27,114 nt of DNA from Bacillota bacterium (GTDB lineage: Bacteria; Bacillota; Clostridia; Acetivibrionales; DSM-1351): contig JAEWAX010000030.1 in NCBI GenBank assembly GCA_023391425.1, forward strand, positions 1 through 27,114. Reading direction: 5' to 3'. A program made the translations under genes and the position numbers. Below the pieces are notes generated by a model that saw only the letters and a list, made by a program, of their open reading frames with translations, was not told the origin of the DNA and searched no databases. Positions 14,805 through 22,430 of this stretch are shown here, one piece after another. The number at the start of each line of letters is the position of its first letter. The first letter of the stretch is position 1.

Positions 14805-14833
14805 TTGATTAATTTTAATCAATATGTTATACT
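14805..14833 (+). promoter_or_regulatory. rpsB promoter
   Basis: TTGATT (14805-14810) and TATACT (14828-14833) are separated by 17 bp, with a TG extension (14825-14826) one base before the -10. Transcription would start near 14840, giving a leader of about 98 nt. Confidence 0.75.
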
Positions 14834-14853
14834 TGCTAACGAAAAAATACGCA

Positions 14854-14905
14854 CGCATTTATCAGTTTGTTAGAGTGTCAGCAGAGCTGATTAAAAATTA
14901 ATGCG
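14854..14905 (+). promoter_or_regulatory. Candidate rpsB 5' leader structure
   Basis: CGCATT (14854-14859) pairs with AATGCG (14900-14905), and ATCAG (14861-14865) pairs with CTGAT (14887-14891), giving an interrupted stem-loop in the rpsB leader. The outer strand abuts a GGAGGT (14905-14910), while the proper ribosome site GGAGGTG is at 14923-14929. Ribosomal-protein leaders often bind their own product; S2 binding here is a guess from position only. Confidence 0.45.
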
Positions 14906-14937
14906 GAGGTATAAACTTTAACGGAGGTGTTTTTAAA

Positions 14938-15687
14938 ATGGCAGTTATTTCAATGAAACAACTTTTGGAGGCAGGTGTTCACTTCGGTCACCAAACTAGA
15001 AGATGGAACCCTAAAATGGCGGAGTATATATTTACAGAACGTAATGGTATATACATCATAGACCTTCAGAAAACAGTAAAAAAGGTTGACGATGCATACT
15101 TCTTTATTAGAGAAGTAGCAATGAATGGACAGGATGTTCTTTTCGTAGGAACTAAGAAGCAAGCTCAGGATTCTATTAAAGAAGAAGCTGAGAGAAGCGG
15201 ACAGTTCTATGTAAACAACAGATGGTTGGGTGGAATGCTCACAAACTTCAAAACTATTCGTAAGAGAATTGACAGATTAAATCAATTAGATGCTATGCAA
15301 GCTGATGGAACTTTTGAAGTTCTTCCAAAGAAAGAAGTTATTAAGTTAAAGAAAGAAATGGAAGATCTTGAAAAGAATCTTGGTGGTATCAAGAATATGA
15401 AGAAGGTTCCTGGAGCAATGTTTGTTGTTGACCCACGTAAAGAAAGAAATGCAATTCTTGAAGCAAAAAAACTTGGTATTCCAGTTGTAGCTATAGTTGA
15501 TACAAACTGTGACCCTGATGAAGTTGATTTCGTTATACCAGGTAATGATGATGCAATAAGAGCTGTAAAGCTAATTGCTGCTAAAATAGCTGACGCTATT
15601 ATAGAAGGTCGTCAAGGTGAACAGAATGCACCAGAAGCTACTGAAGATGCTGCAAATGATGAAGTAGCAGAAGTAGTTGCTGAATAA
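14938..15687 (+). CDS. rpsB: 30S ribosomal protein S2
   Basis: A 249-aa protein with the S2 hallmarks: N-terminal 'LLEAGVHFGHQTRRWNPKM', the central 'FVGTKKQAQ' and 'NNRWLGGMLTN', and 'VVAIVDTNCDP' near the end. The length is normal and the C-terminal tail is acidic. It assembles late onto the small subunit and helps hold S1-like factors and mRNA. The start ATG has a strong GGAGGTG upstream. It heads the core block and is followed by tsf, as in most bacteria. Confidence 0.98.
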   Translation: MAVISMKQLLEAGVHFGHQTRRWNPKMAEYIFTERNGIYIIDLQKTVKKVDDAYFFIREVAMNGQDVLFVGTKKQAQDSIKEEAERSGQFYVNNRWLGGMLTNFKTIRKRIDRLNQLDAMQADGTFEVLPKKEVIKLKKEMEDLEKNLGGIKNMKKVPGAMFVVDPRKERNAILEAKKLGIPVVAIVDTNCDPDEVDFVIPGNDDAIRAVKLIAAKIADAIIEGRQGEQNAPEATEDAANDEVAEVVAE

Positions 15688-15701
15688 TAAGTATAAATTG
15701 G

Positions 15702-15743
15702 AGTATTACTAAATTTCGTTTCAAATTACTATTTAGTAATACT
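15702..15743 (+). promoter_or_regulatory. Perfect 13-bp hairpin in the rpsB-tsf spacer
   Basis: AGTATTACTAAAT (15702-15714) is fully complementary to ATTTAGTAATACT (15731-15743) around a 16-nt loop. It lacks a following T run, so it is a poor terminator; a processing or stability element between rpsB and tsf is more likely. A second imperfect hairpin (about 15768-15798) lies just before the tsf ribosome site. Confidence 0.5.
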
Positions 15744-15817
15744 ATTATGTAAAAATATAAAAATTAAATATTATATCTTATATTAGATAAGATAATATAC
15801 GGTTTGGAGGATTTATA

Positions 15818-16462
15818 ATGATTACTGCTGAAATGGTAAGGCAGCTCCGCGAAAGAACCGGAGCAGGAATGATGGATTGCAAAAAGGCTCTCACTGAAAC
15901 TAATGGTGACGAAGAAAAAGCAATTGAGCTTTTAAGAGAAAAAGGAATAGCTAAAGCAGCAAATAAAGCAGGAAGAGTTGCTGCTGAAGGTTTAGTAGAG
16001 GCTTATATACATGGTGGCGGCAGAATTGGTGTTCTAGTTGAAGTAAACATTGAAACAGACTTTGCTGCAAAGAACGAAGAATTTAAAACACTTGTTAAGG
16101 ATGTTGCAATGCAGATAGCTGCTAGCAATCCTGAATTTGTTAGAAGAGAAGAAGTACCTGCTTCTGTAATTGAAAATGAAAAGGAAATATTGAGAGCACA
16201 AGCTAGAAACGAAGGAAAACCTGAAAAAATCATTGAGAAGATGGTTGAAGGTAGAATTGAAAAATTCTATACTGAAAAATGTTTAATGGATCAAGCATTT
16301 ATAAAAGATCCTGATATTACTATTGACCAGTTAGTAAAAGAGAAAATTGCTCATATTGGTGAAAATATCTCTATTAGAAGATTTGCAAGATTTGAAAGAG
16401 GCGAAGGTATTGAAAAGAAAGAAGAAAACTTCGCTGATGAAGTTATGAAGCAAATAGGTTAA
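15818..16462 (+). CDS. tsf: Elongation factor Ts
   Basis: A 214-aa protein that recycles EF-Tu by exchanging GDP for GTP. The N-terminal UBA-like domain begins 'AEMVRQLRERTGAGMMDCKKAL', and the EF-Tu-contacting TDFAAKNEEF is at residues 80-89. The short length is usual for clostridia, which have a reduced core and C-terminal region compared with E. coli. The ATG follows TTGGAGG. A terminator lies directly after the stop codon. Confidence 0.98.
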   Translation: MITAEMVRQLRERTGAGMMDCKKALTETNGDEEKAIELLREKGIAKAANKAGRVAAEGLVEAYIHGGGRIGVLVEVNIETDFAAKNEEFKTLVKDVAMQIAASNPEFVRREEVPASVIENEKEILRAQARNEGKPEKIIEKMVEGRIEKFYTEKCLMDQAFIKDPDITIDQLVKEKIAHIGENISIRRFARFERGEGIEKKEENFADEVMKQIG

Positions 16463-16469
16463 TTAATTT

Positions 16470-16505
16470 AAGGGAACATATTTATTGTATGTTCCCTTTA
16501 TTAGG
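16470..16505 (+). terminator. Terminator after tsf
   Basis: AAGGGAACATA (16470-16480) pairs perfectly with TATGTTCCCTT (16488-16498) around a 7-nt loop, followed by TTATTA and, slightly later, a run of T at 16509-16514. The T tract is imperfect, so readthrough into pyrH is possible. Confidence 0.7.
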
Positions 16506-16589
16506 GCCTTTTTTATGTAAATATTAATAGATTTTAAATAAATATTAAATAAATAACATATTATATATTTTTGAATGGAGGAGAAGGCC

Positions 16590-17297
16590 ATGTCTGAGTT
16601 AAAATACCAGAGAATAATGCTAAAAATTAGTGGAGAGGCTTTATCTGGAGAGAAAGGAACTGGTATTGATACTGATACTGTTAATGAAATATGTGATAGA
16701 ATTCTTACAATTCACCAGATGGGTGTTGAGGTAGCCATAGTTGTAGGTGGAGGAAACTTCTGGAGAGGTAGAAGCGGAGTAGGTATGGACAGAACAACAG
16801 CAGATCATATGGGAATGCTGGCCACTGTTATTAATTCTCTTGGTTTGCAAGATGCTTTAGAATCTAGAGGCATACCAGTAAGAGTTCAAACCGCCATTGA
16901 GATGAGGCAAATAGCTGAGCCATATGTTAGAAGGAAAGCTGTAAGACATTTAGAGAAAAAAAGGATAGTTATATTTGCATGTGGAATGGGAAATCCATAT
17001 TTTTCAACAGATACTGCAGCAGCTCTAAGGGCAGCCGAAATAGATGCTGAGGCAATATTGATGGCTAAGAACGTAGATGGAATTTATGATTCAGACCCTT
17101 CAAAAAATCCAAATGCAATTAAATTTGATAAGTTGAGTTATCAGGAATACTTAAATAAGGGATTATCTGCAATTGACTTGACTGCTGCTTCGTTCTGTAA
17201 AGATAATGCAATTCCAACACTTGTATTTGGACTTGATGATCCTGATAATATTATTAGAGCAGTTAAAGGTGAAGAGATTGGAACTACAATATATTGA
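16590..17297 (+). CDS. pyrH: UMP kinase
   Basis: A 235-aa bacterial-type UMP kinase of the amino-acid-kinase fold that phosphorylates UMP to UDP. Seen are 'MLKISGEALSG' (10-20), GGGNFWRG (53-60), 'MDRTTADHMGMLATVINSL', and 'AILMAKNVDGIYDSDP' in the second half. The frame is open from ATG 16575, but that codon sits within the ribosome site GGAGGA (16577-16582); ATG 16590 is 7 nt after it and gives the standard N-terminus. It works as a hexamer in the cytosol and is usually controlled allosterically by GTP and UTP. frr follows 53 nt later. Confidence 0.97.
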   Translation: MSELKYQRIMLKISGEALSGEKGTGIDTDTVNEICDRILTIHQMGVEVAIVVGGGNFWRGRSGVGMDRTTADHMGMLATVINSLGLQDALESRGIPVRVQTAIEMRQIAEPYVRRKAVRHLEKKRIVIFACGMGNPYFSTDTAAALRAAEIDAEAILMAKNVDGIYDSDPSKNPNAIKFDKLSYQEYLNKGLSAIDLTAASFCKDNAIPTLVFGLDDPDNIIRAVKGEEIGTTIY

Positions 17298-17350
17298 AAT
17301 CCTTCGTAAATAATTGTATTATATAATTATAAATTTTAGGAGGACTTTTT

Positions 17351-17908
17351 ATGGATAAGGAACTATATAAACCCATTGAAGAAAAAATGAGCAAGACTTT
17401 ACATGTATTGAGAGAAAATCTTGCTGGTATTAGAGCAGGAAGAGCGAATCCAGCAATTTTGGATAAACTTACTATTGAATACTATGGCACTCCAACACCT
17501 ATAAATCAGGTTGCATCTGTATCTGTACCAGAAGCTAGAGTTATTTTGATACAACCATGGGAGTCAAAGTTGCTTAAAGATATAGAAAAAGAGATTCAGA
17601 AATCAGATATTGGTATAAATCCTAACAATGACGGTAAAGTTATCAGACTTGTATTTCCTGCTCTGACAGAAGAGAGACGTAAGGAGCTCACTAAGTCAGT
17701 AAAAAAGGAAGGCGAAGAATCCAAAGTTGCCATCAGAGCAATAAGAAGAGATTCTATTGAGTCTATGAAGGCAAAGAAGAAGAATAGCGAAATTACTGAA
17801 GATGATTTAAAAGATGCAGAAAAGGATATTCAAACCTTGACTGACAAATTTATTGCTGATATAGACCATATTGTTGAGATAAAAGAAAAGGAAATTATGG
17901 AGGTATAG
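17351..17908 (+). CDS. frr: Ribosome recycling factor
   Basis: A 185-aa protein of exactly the usual size. With EF-G it splits the post-termination ribosome. The N-terminal 'LRENLAGIRAGRANPAILDKL' and 'YYGTPTPINQVASVSVPEAR' are diagnostic, and the C-terminal helical bundle is intact. The ATG has TAGGAGG upstream. Its last codons (ATG GAG GTA TAG) contain the Shine-Dalgarno sequence of the next small gene. Confidence 0.98.
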   Translation: MDKELYKPIEEKMSKTLHVLRENLAGIRAGRANPAILDKLTIEYYGTPTPINQVASVSVPEARVILIQPWESKLLKDIEKEIQKSDIGINPNNDGKVIRLVFPALTEERRKELTKSVKKEGEESKVAIRAIRRDSIESMKAKKKNSEITEDDLKDAEKDIQTLTDKFIADIDHIVEIKEKEIMEV

Positions 17909-17912
17909 CCGT

Positions 17913-18176
17913 TTGAGTTATACTAAAGTTGATGAACATATAGAAAATAGCAAAAGTGAAGATGGTTGCTTTTTAACTGAAATCAATCAACTTATTGGTT
18001 TTACACTTGGAGATGCTTTAAAAATAGCCTTGGAAAAGGGTTATTGCGTTGAAAATATTTCGATTACTTCACCACCTAAGTTGGGGATTTCTGAGTATGA
18101 CTATTCATTTAGAGTGCTCAGAGTTCATTCTTTAGGAGGAAAAAGAATAACTATACTTGTATGTAAACCCCTCTAA
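17913..18176 (+). CDS. Small uncharacterised protein with TTG start between frr and uppS
   Basis: An 87-aa frame starting with TTG, preceded at 8 nt by a strong GGAGGT (17899-17904) that lies within the end of frr; this supports it being translated. There is no signal peptide or membrane segment. The middle reads 'LIGFTLGDALKIALEKGY' and the end 'FRVLRVHSLGGKRITILVC', a helix-then-strands pattern a little like a single PASTA-type repeat, but I do not recognise a family. Three Cys (19, 45 and 84) are scattered. The gap to frr is only 4 nt, and a terminator hairpin overlaps its stop codon. The function is unknown; co-transcription with frr is likely. Confidence 0.7.
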   Translation: MSYTKVDEHIENSKSEDGCFLTEINQLIGFTLGDALKIALEKGYCVENISITSPPKLGISEYDYSFRVLRVHSLGGKRITILVCKPL

Positions 18177-18191
18177 ATGAGGGGTTATTTT
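18166..18191 (+). terminator. Terminator overlapping the end of the small ORF, before uppS
   Basis: AACCCCTC (18166-18173) pairs with GAGGGGTT (18179-18186) around TAAAT, followed by ATTTTA. The TAA of the loop is the stop codon of the small ORF. The short T tract suggests partial termination, with the rest reading on into uppS. Confidence 0.65.
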
Positions 18192-18250
18192 ACATATTAT
18201 ATTTTGAGGTTGTAAAGACTGTACTTAACGGTAGGAGTTGTATATAAAAT

Positions 18251-19006
18251 ATGGGGCTATTTGATAAATATTTTGCAAAAAAGAAAGTAAGTGAAGAATT
18301 TAAGGCTGTTCCTAAGCATATTGCTATAATTCCAGATGGAAATGGTAGATGGGCTAAAAAAAGAGGATTACCTAGAAGTATAGGTCATAGAGAAGGTTCT
18401 ATGACTCTTAAAAAAATTGTTATTTATTGCTCCGAGATTGGAATTAAATACTTGACAATTTATGCATTTTCTACTGAAAATTGGGCACGACCTCAAAGTG
18501 AGGTAGATGCATTAATGAGCTTATTGCTAGAGTTTTTGCAAAATGCAGAGAAAGAGCTCGATGGTAGCAATGTTCGAATAAAGGTAATTGGCGATGTAAA
18601 CGGATTACCAGAGAAACTTCAGCAAGAGATCGTGAGAGTTGAGAAGCTTACTAGCGTGAATGATGGATTGCAACTTAATATAGCTCTTAATTATGGTTCT
18701 AGGTTTGAGATATTACATGCTGTAAGAGAAATATCTAAGAAGGTTAAAGAAAATAAATTATCAATTGAGGCTATAGATGAAAGTGAATTTGAAAGCTGCC
18801 TGTACACAGCGGGGATTCCTGACCCTGACCTCCTTATAAGGACAAGCGGGGAGCAACGATTAAGCAATTATTTATTATGGCAGTGTTCGTATACTGAATT
18901 TTGCTCGATAAATGAGCTCTGGCCTGATGTAAAAGAGAGCCATATTGCAGAGGCAATACAAGCGTATGAGAAAAGAAATAGAAGATATGGCGGATTAGGC
19001 CAATAA
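18251..19006 (+). CDS. uppS: Isoprenyl (undecaprenyl) diphosphate synthase
   Basis: A 251-aa cis-prenyltransferase that condenses isopentenyl diphosphate units into the C55 lipid carrier for peptidoglycan. Visible are the substrate loop with D29 in 'PDGNGRWAKKRG' (28-39), 'STENWARP' for isopentenyl binding, and 'LLIRTSGEQRLSNYLLWQ' near the end. AGGAG (18233-18237) lies 13 nt before the ATG, rather far, so translation may be moderate. It begins the uppS-cdsA-dxr-rseP-ispG cluster, whose own dxr and ispG supply its substrate. Confidence 0.97.
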   Translation: MGLFDKYFAKKKVSEEFKAVPKHIAIIPDGNGRWAKKRGLPRSIGHREGSMTLKKIVIYCSEIGIKYLTIYAFSTENWARPQSEVDALMSLLLEFLQNAEKELDGSNVRIKVIGDVNGLPEKLQQEIVRVEKLTSVNDGLQLNIALNYGSRFEILHAVREISKKVKENKLSIEAIDESEFESCLYTAGIPDPDLLIRTSGEQRLSNYLLWQCSYTEFCSINELWPDVKESHIAEAIQAYEKRNRRYGGLGQ

Positions 19007-19020
19007 ATTTGGAGGTTTTT

Positions 19021-19845
19021 ATGTTAAAAACGAGAGTAATAAGTGCATTAGTGGGGCTTACCTTACTTATTGCTGTTTTATACTTGGGATCAATTACACT
19101 TGGAATAGTAGTAACCTTAATTGCAGCAATTGGACTCTATGAATTTTATAATTCTGTATCAGCAGTAAAAAACATTCAACCTATTAAGATAGTAGGGTAT
19201 TTGTCTATTTTGCCACTACTAATATTGGGCCTGCAAAAAACAGGCTGGTTTAATATTGACTTGAATATACTAACAGGAATATCTGTATGTTTAGTTATAT
19301 TTTTAAGTATGGCATTTATTGTTCTTGAACATAAAAAATATAACATAATAGATGCATGTGTTACAGCTTTTTCAATAGCGTATGTGCCATTTCTTATGAG
19401 CTTCTTGATTTTAATTAGAAATATGGATAATGGAATTATTTTAATCTGGTTAATATTTATAGGTGCATGGGGAACTGATACTATGGCATACACGTTTGGA
19501 CGTCTATTTGGGAAAAGAAAGATTATTCCTGAGATAAGTCCCAAGAAAACACTGGCAGGTGCAATTGGAGGAATTCTTGGTTGTATTGCATTAATGATAG
19601 TATTTGGCGTTATAACTAATGCTTATTTCGATTTGAAAATGTCTTTTGTTGTATTAGCCATATTAGGTCTTATCTGCGGGATGGTATCCCAAATTGGCGA
19701 TTGGTCTGCATCAGCAATAAAAAGATATGTTAATATTAAAGATTTTGGTAATATAATGCCAGGACATGGTGGCGTTTTAGATAGGTTTGATAGTATATTA
19801 TTTGTAGCTCCAGTAGTATATTTTGTTTTAGTACTATTTATATAG
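19021..19845 (+). CDS. cdsA: Phosphatidate cytidylyltransferase
   Basis: A multi-pass membrane enzyme of 274 aa that makes CDP-diacylglycerol from phosphatidate and CTP. About eight hydrophobic segments are present. The C-terminal family signature is complete: 'SAIKRYVNIKDFGNIMPGHG' followed by GVLDR. The frame is open from a TTG at 19009, but that codon lies in the ribosome site TTGGAGG, and ATG 19021 is the natural start. The gap to uppS is 14 nt. CDP-diacylglycerol is the branch point for phosphatidylglycerol and related lipids. Confidence 0.96.
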   Translation: MLKTRVISALVGLTLLIAVLYLGSITLGIVVTLIAAIGLYEFYNSVSAVKNIQPIKIVGYLSILPLLILGLQKTGWFNIDLNILTGISVCLVIFLSMAFIVLEHKKYNIIDACVTAFSIAYVPFLMSFLILIRNMDNGIILIWLIFIGAWGTDTMAYTFGRLFGKRKIIPEISPKKTLAGAIGGILGCIALMIVFGVITNAYFDLKMSFVVLAILGLICGMVSQIGDWSASAIKRYVNIKDFGNIMPGHGGVLDRFDSILFVAPVVYFVLVLFI

Positions 19846-19878
19846 TTATTTCTTGAGTATTGGGGGCATTGATGTAAA

Positions 19879-21024
19879 ATGGCAAAGATAATTTCAATAA
19901 TCGGATCTACTGGCTCCATAGGGGTACAGACTCTTGACGTAGCAAGAAACCTTGGAATAAAAGTTGCTGCAATGTCAGCAAATAAAAATATAGATCTTCT
20001 TGAAAAACAGGTTCATGAGTTTTTGCCTAGGGTTGTTTCGGTGGGCAATGCAGAGTTAGCTAAAGAACTGAAGTACAGACTTCATGGCATGAACATTGAG
20101 GTGCTTTTTGGTTTAGAAGGCATGAAGAGTGTGGCCTCACTAGAAGAGGTTGATACAGTTGTAACTTCAGTAGTTGGAACAGCTGGGCTTATTCCAACAA
20201 TGCATGCAATAAAGAATAAAAAAAACATAGCACTTGCCAATAAGGAGACTCTTGTTACAGCGGGTAAGCTTGTAATTGAAGAGGCTAAAAAGTATAATGT
20301 TAATATATTTCCTGTAGATAGTGAGCACTCAGCTATATATCAATGCTTAATGGGCAATAATAAAAAACAGGTAGAAAAAATAATTATTACTGCCTCTGGA
20401 GGTCCATTTAGAGGTAAAACGCTATATGAGTTAGAAAAGGTTACTCCATCGGAGGCCTTGAAGCATCCAAACTGGAGCATGGGTAGTAAAATAACAATTG
20501 ATTCTGCAACGCTAATGAACAAAGGGTTAGAGGTAATTGAAGCAAAATGGCTCTTTGATAAGGATCTTGATAGAATTCAAGTTTTAGTACATCCACAGAG
20601 TATCATTCATTCAATGGTTGAGTATGTTGATGGATCAATAATAGCTCAATTGGGTTCACCTGATATGAGAACACCAATTCAGTTAGCTTTAACCTACCCG
20701 CAGAGATGCAAGAATAGTTTCCCAAAGCTAGATTTCATAAAATGTTCTCAGCTTACCTTTGAGGAGCCGGATACAAAGACGTTTAGATGCCTGCAGTTAG
20801 CTTATGACGCTTTAACAGCTGGAGGAACAATGCCTGCGGCAATGAATGCGGCAAATGAGATAGCAGTTGATGCGTTTTTGAACAATAAAATTTCTTTTAC
20901 TGCTATACCATTTATTATTGAAAAAGTAATGCAGGGGCATAATGTGAATATATGTCCAAGCCTAGATGATATAATAGAAGTAGACAGGTGGGCAAGAGAT
21001 GCAGCTATGCAAATATCACACTAG
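19879..21024 (+). CDS. dxr: 1-deoxy-D-xylulose-5-phosphate reductoisomerase
   Basis: A 381-aa NADPH-dependent enzyme forming 2-C-methyl-D-erythritol 4-phosphate in the MEP pathway. Motifs in order are GSTGSIG (9-15, nucleotide), 'ALANKETLVTAG', 'PVDSEHSAIYQ' (metal and substrate), 'SGGPFRG' (flexible-loop region) and 'KITIDSATLMNKGLEVIEA'. The length is standard. GGGGGC lies 11 nt before the ATG. An earlier ATG at 19872 is followed at once by TAA and is not used. It is the target of fosmidomycin in other bacteria. Confidence 0.97.
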   Translation: MAKIISIIGSTGSIGVQTLDVARNLGIKVAAMSANKNIDLLEKQVHEFLPRVVSVGNAELAKELKYRLHGMNIEVLFGLEGMKSVASLEEVDTVVTSVVGTAGLIPTMHAIKNKKNIALANKETLVTAGKLVIEEAKKYNVNIFPVDSEHSAIYQCLMGNNKKQVEKIIITASGGPFRGKTLYELEKVTPSEALKHPNWSMGSKITIDSATLMNKGLEVIEAKWLFDKDLDRIQVLVHPQSIIHSMVEYVDGSIIAQLGSPDMRTPIQLALTYPQRCKNSFPKLDFIKCSQLTFEEPDTKTFRCLQLAYDALTAGGTMPAAMNAANEIAVDAFLNNKISFTAIPFIIEKVMQGHNVNICPSLDDIIEVDRWARDAAMQISH

Positions 21025-21100
21025 CCATTGCTATTTCGAAACTTAACATGAAATATGTGTGTGAGTATAAACAGTTAAAAATTTTAATTTGGAGGAATTT

Positions 21101-22387
21101 ATGAGTGTTTTTTTAGCTATTGTTGCTTTAAGCTTTTTAATAATAATACATGAACTTGGTCACTTCCTAGTGGCAAAGGCATTTAAGGTAAAAGTTAATG
21201 AGTTTTCTCTATTTATGGGTCCTAAACTTTTTGGTTTTCAAAAAGGAGAGACAACTTATTCTTTAAGGCTAATACCTTTGGGAGGCTATGTCAAAATGGA
21301 GGGTGAGGAAGAGGCATCTGAGGATGACAGAGCTTTCAACAAGAAACCAGTTGGTGTTAGAGCAGCAATAATTGCAGCCGGGCCTATAATGAATATACTC
21401 ATTGCCCTTGTATTTGCATTTATCATAATGGCACAGTCTGGGTTTTATACTACACAGATAAAAGCTGTAGCGCATGGTTCAGTCGCAGAAAAGGCAGGTA
21501 TTCAAGTTGGCGACATACTTCAAAAATATAATGGCAAGACGATATATCAGGTTAATGATTTAGAAATATTTGCTTACCCACTAACTAATGAAAGTGTAGA
21601 TTTACAGTATGAGAGAAATGGTGAAACAAAAACAGTTAATATAACTCCTCCAAGACAGAATGGATATATGCTTGGTTTTTCACCTAAGGACACAAAAATT
21701 GATGGTGCTGATTCTAACGTGGTTGCGGGTATAACTGCTGGCTCTCCAGCAAAAGAAGCTGGCCTTAAAGTTGAAGATAGAATTATTAAGCTTAACGGCA
21801 TAGATATTAATACGAGACAGGATATTGCAAATGTATTGGATCAAGCAAAAGGGTCTGAGGTGAAAATTACTGTTAAAAGAAGCGAAAGCGAAGTTGATTT
21901 AAAGCCGGTAGTACCAATGATAAGAAAAAATCCTGAGTATTATGCTATTGGTTTAGACTTTGAACGCACCCAAGGTGGATTTGTTAATACGATGAAGGGG
22001 GCAATTGATTATACTATTTCGACATCAAGGTCAATTTATTATTCTTTAGGCTGGCTTTTCACAAAAACAGTACCAGTAAGTGACTTGAGTGGACCTATAG
22101 GTATTACTAGTGTATTTAAAGATGTAGTTGAACAAAGTCCATCTCACATGGATACAATCATTAACTTATTATCCCTTACGGCTATGATAAGTATAAATCT
22201 AGGCTTGGTAAATCTGATACCATTTCCAGCTTTGGATGGAAGTAAATTGCTTATACTATTGATTGAAAAAATAAGAAAAAAACCATTAAACCCTGAAAAA
22301 GAAGCTTTTATTACAATGGTGGGTTTTGTAATATTAATTGCGCTGATGATTTATGTTACCTTTAATGATATTTTGAAATTAATATAA
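21101..22387 (+). CDS. rseP: Site-2 protease RseP with two PDZ domains
   Basis: A 428-aa intramembrane zinc metalloprotease. The zinc motif HELGH is at 17-21 in the first helix, and the third ligand Asp is in LDG (378-380) within 'LVNLIPFPALDGSKLL'. Two PDZ regions are visible, about 120-183 and 203-262, each with the GxxVGD/E-type core ('AGIQVGDIL' and 'AGLKVEDRI'). At least four membrane helices are present. The frame is open from TTG 21089, but this belongs to the ribosome site TTGGAGGAA; ATG 21101 is the start. It cuts membrane-bound regulators (anti-sigma factors, signal-peptide remnants). The location between dxr and ispG is common in Firmicutes. Confidence 0.95.
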   Translation: MSVFLAIVALSFLIIIHELGHFLVAKAFKVKVNEFSLFMGPKLFGFQKGETTYSLRLIPLGGYVKMEGEEEASEDDRAFNKKPVGVRAAIIAAGPIMNILIALVFAFIIMAQSGFYTTQIKAVAHGSVAEKAGIQVGDILQKYNGKTIYQVNDLEIFAYPLTNESVDLQYERNGETKTVNITPPRQNGYMLGFSPKDTKIDGADSNVVAGITAGSPAKEAGLKVEDRIIKLNGIDINTRQDIANVLDQAKGSEVKITVKRSESEVDLKPVVPMIRKNPEYYAIGLDFERTQGGFVNTMKGAIDYTISTSRSIYYSLGWLFTKTVPVSDLSGPIGITSVFKDVVEQSPSHMDTIINLLSLTAMISINLGLVNLIPFPALDGSKLLILLIEKIRKKPLNPEKEAFITMVGFVILIALMIYVTFNDILKLI

Positions 22388-22430
22388 TTTTTAAAAATAT
22401 TCAAAAAAATGAAAGAAGGCAGAATTCGCT

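Larger units (their letters stand above)
14596..14937 (+). other. Intergenic region between helD-like gene and rpsB
   Basis: This gap holds the sensor-kinase remnant (about 14642-14727), an AT-rich stretch with no recognised feature (14728-14804), the rpsB promoter (14805-14833) and the rpsB leader with its stem-loop (14854-14905). No terminator was clearly seen just after the helD-like gene. Confidence 0.7.

Noticed and set aside
18204..18227. Candidate promoter before uppS (TTGAGG and TACTTA)
   Set aside because: The spacing is only 12 bp, too short for a housekeeping promoter.
19872..19877. ATG at 19872 as dxr start or a minimal ORF
   Set aside because: It is followed at once by TAA, and dxr has its own in-frame ATG at 19879.
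19176..19919. - strand frames of 122 and 98 aa opposite cdsA and dxr
   Set aside because: They are antisense shadows of highly conserved genes with complete motifs.
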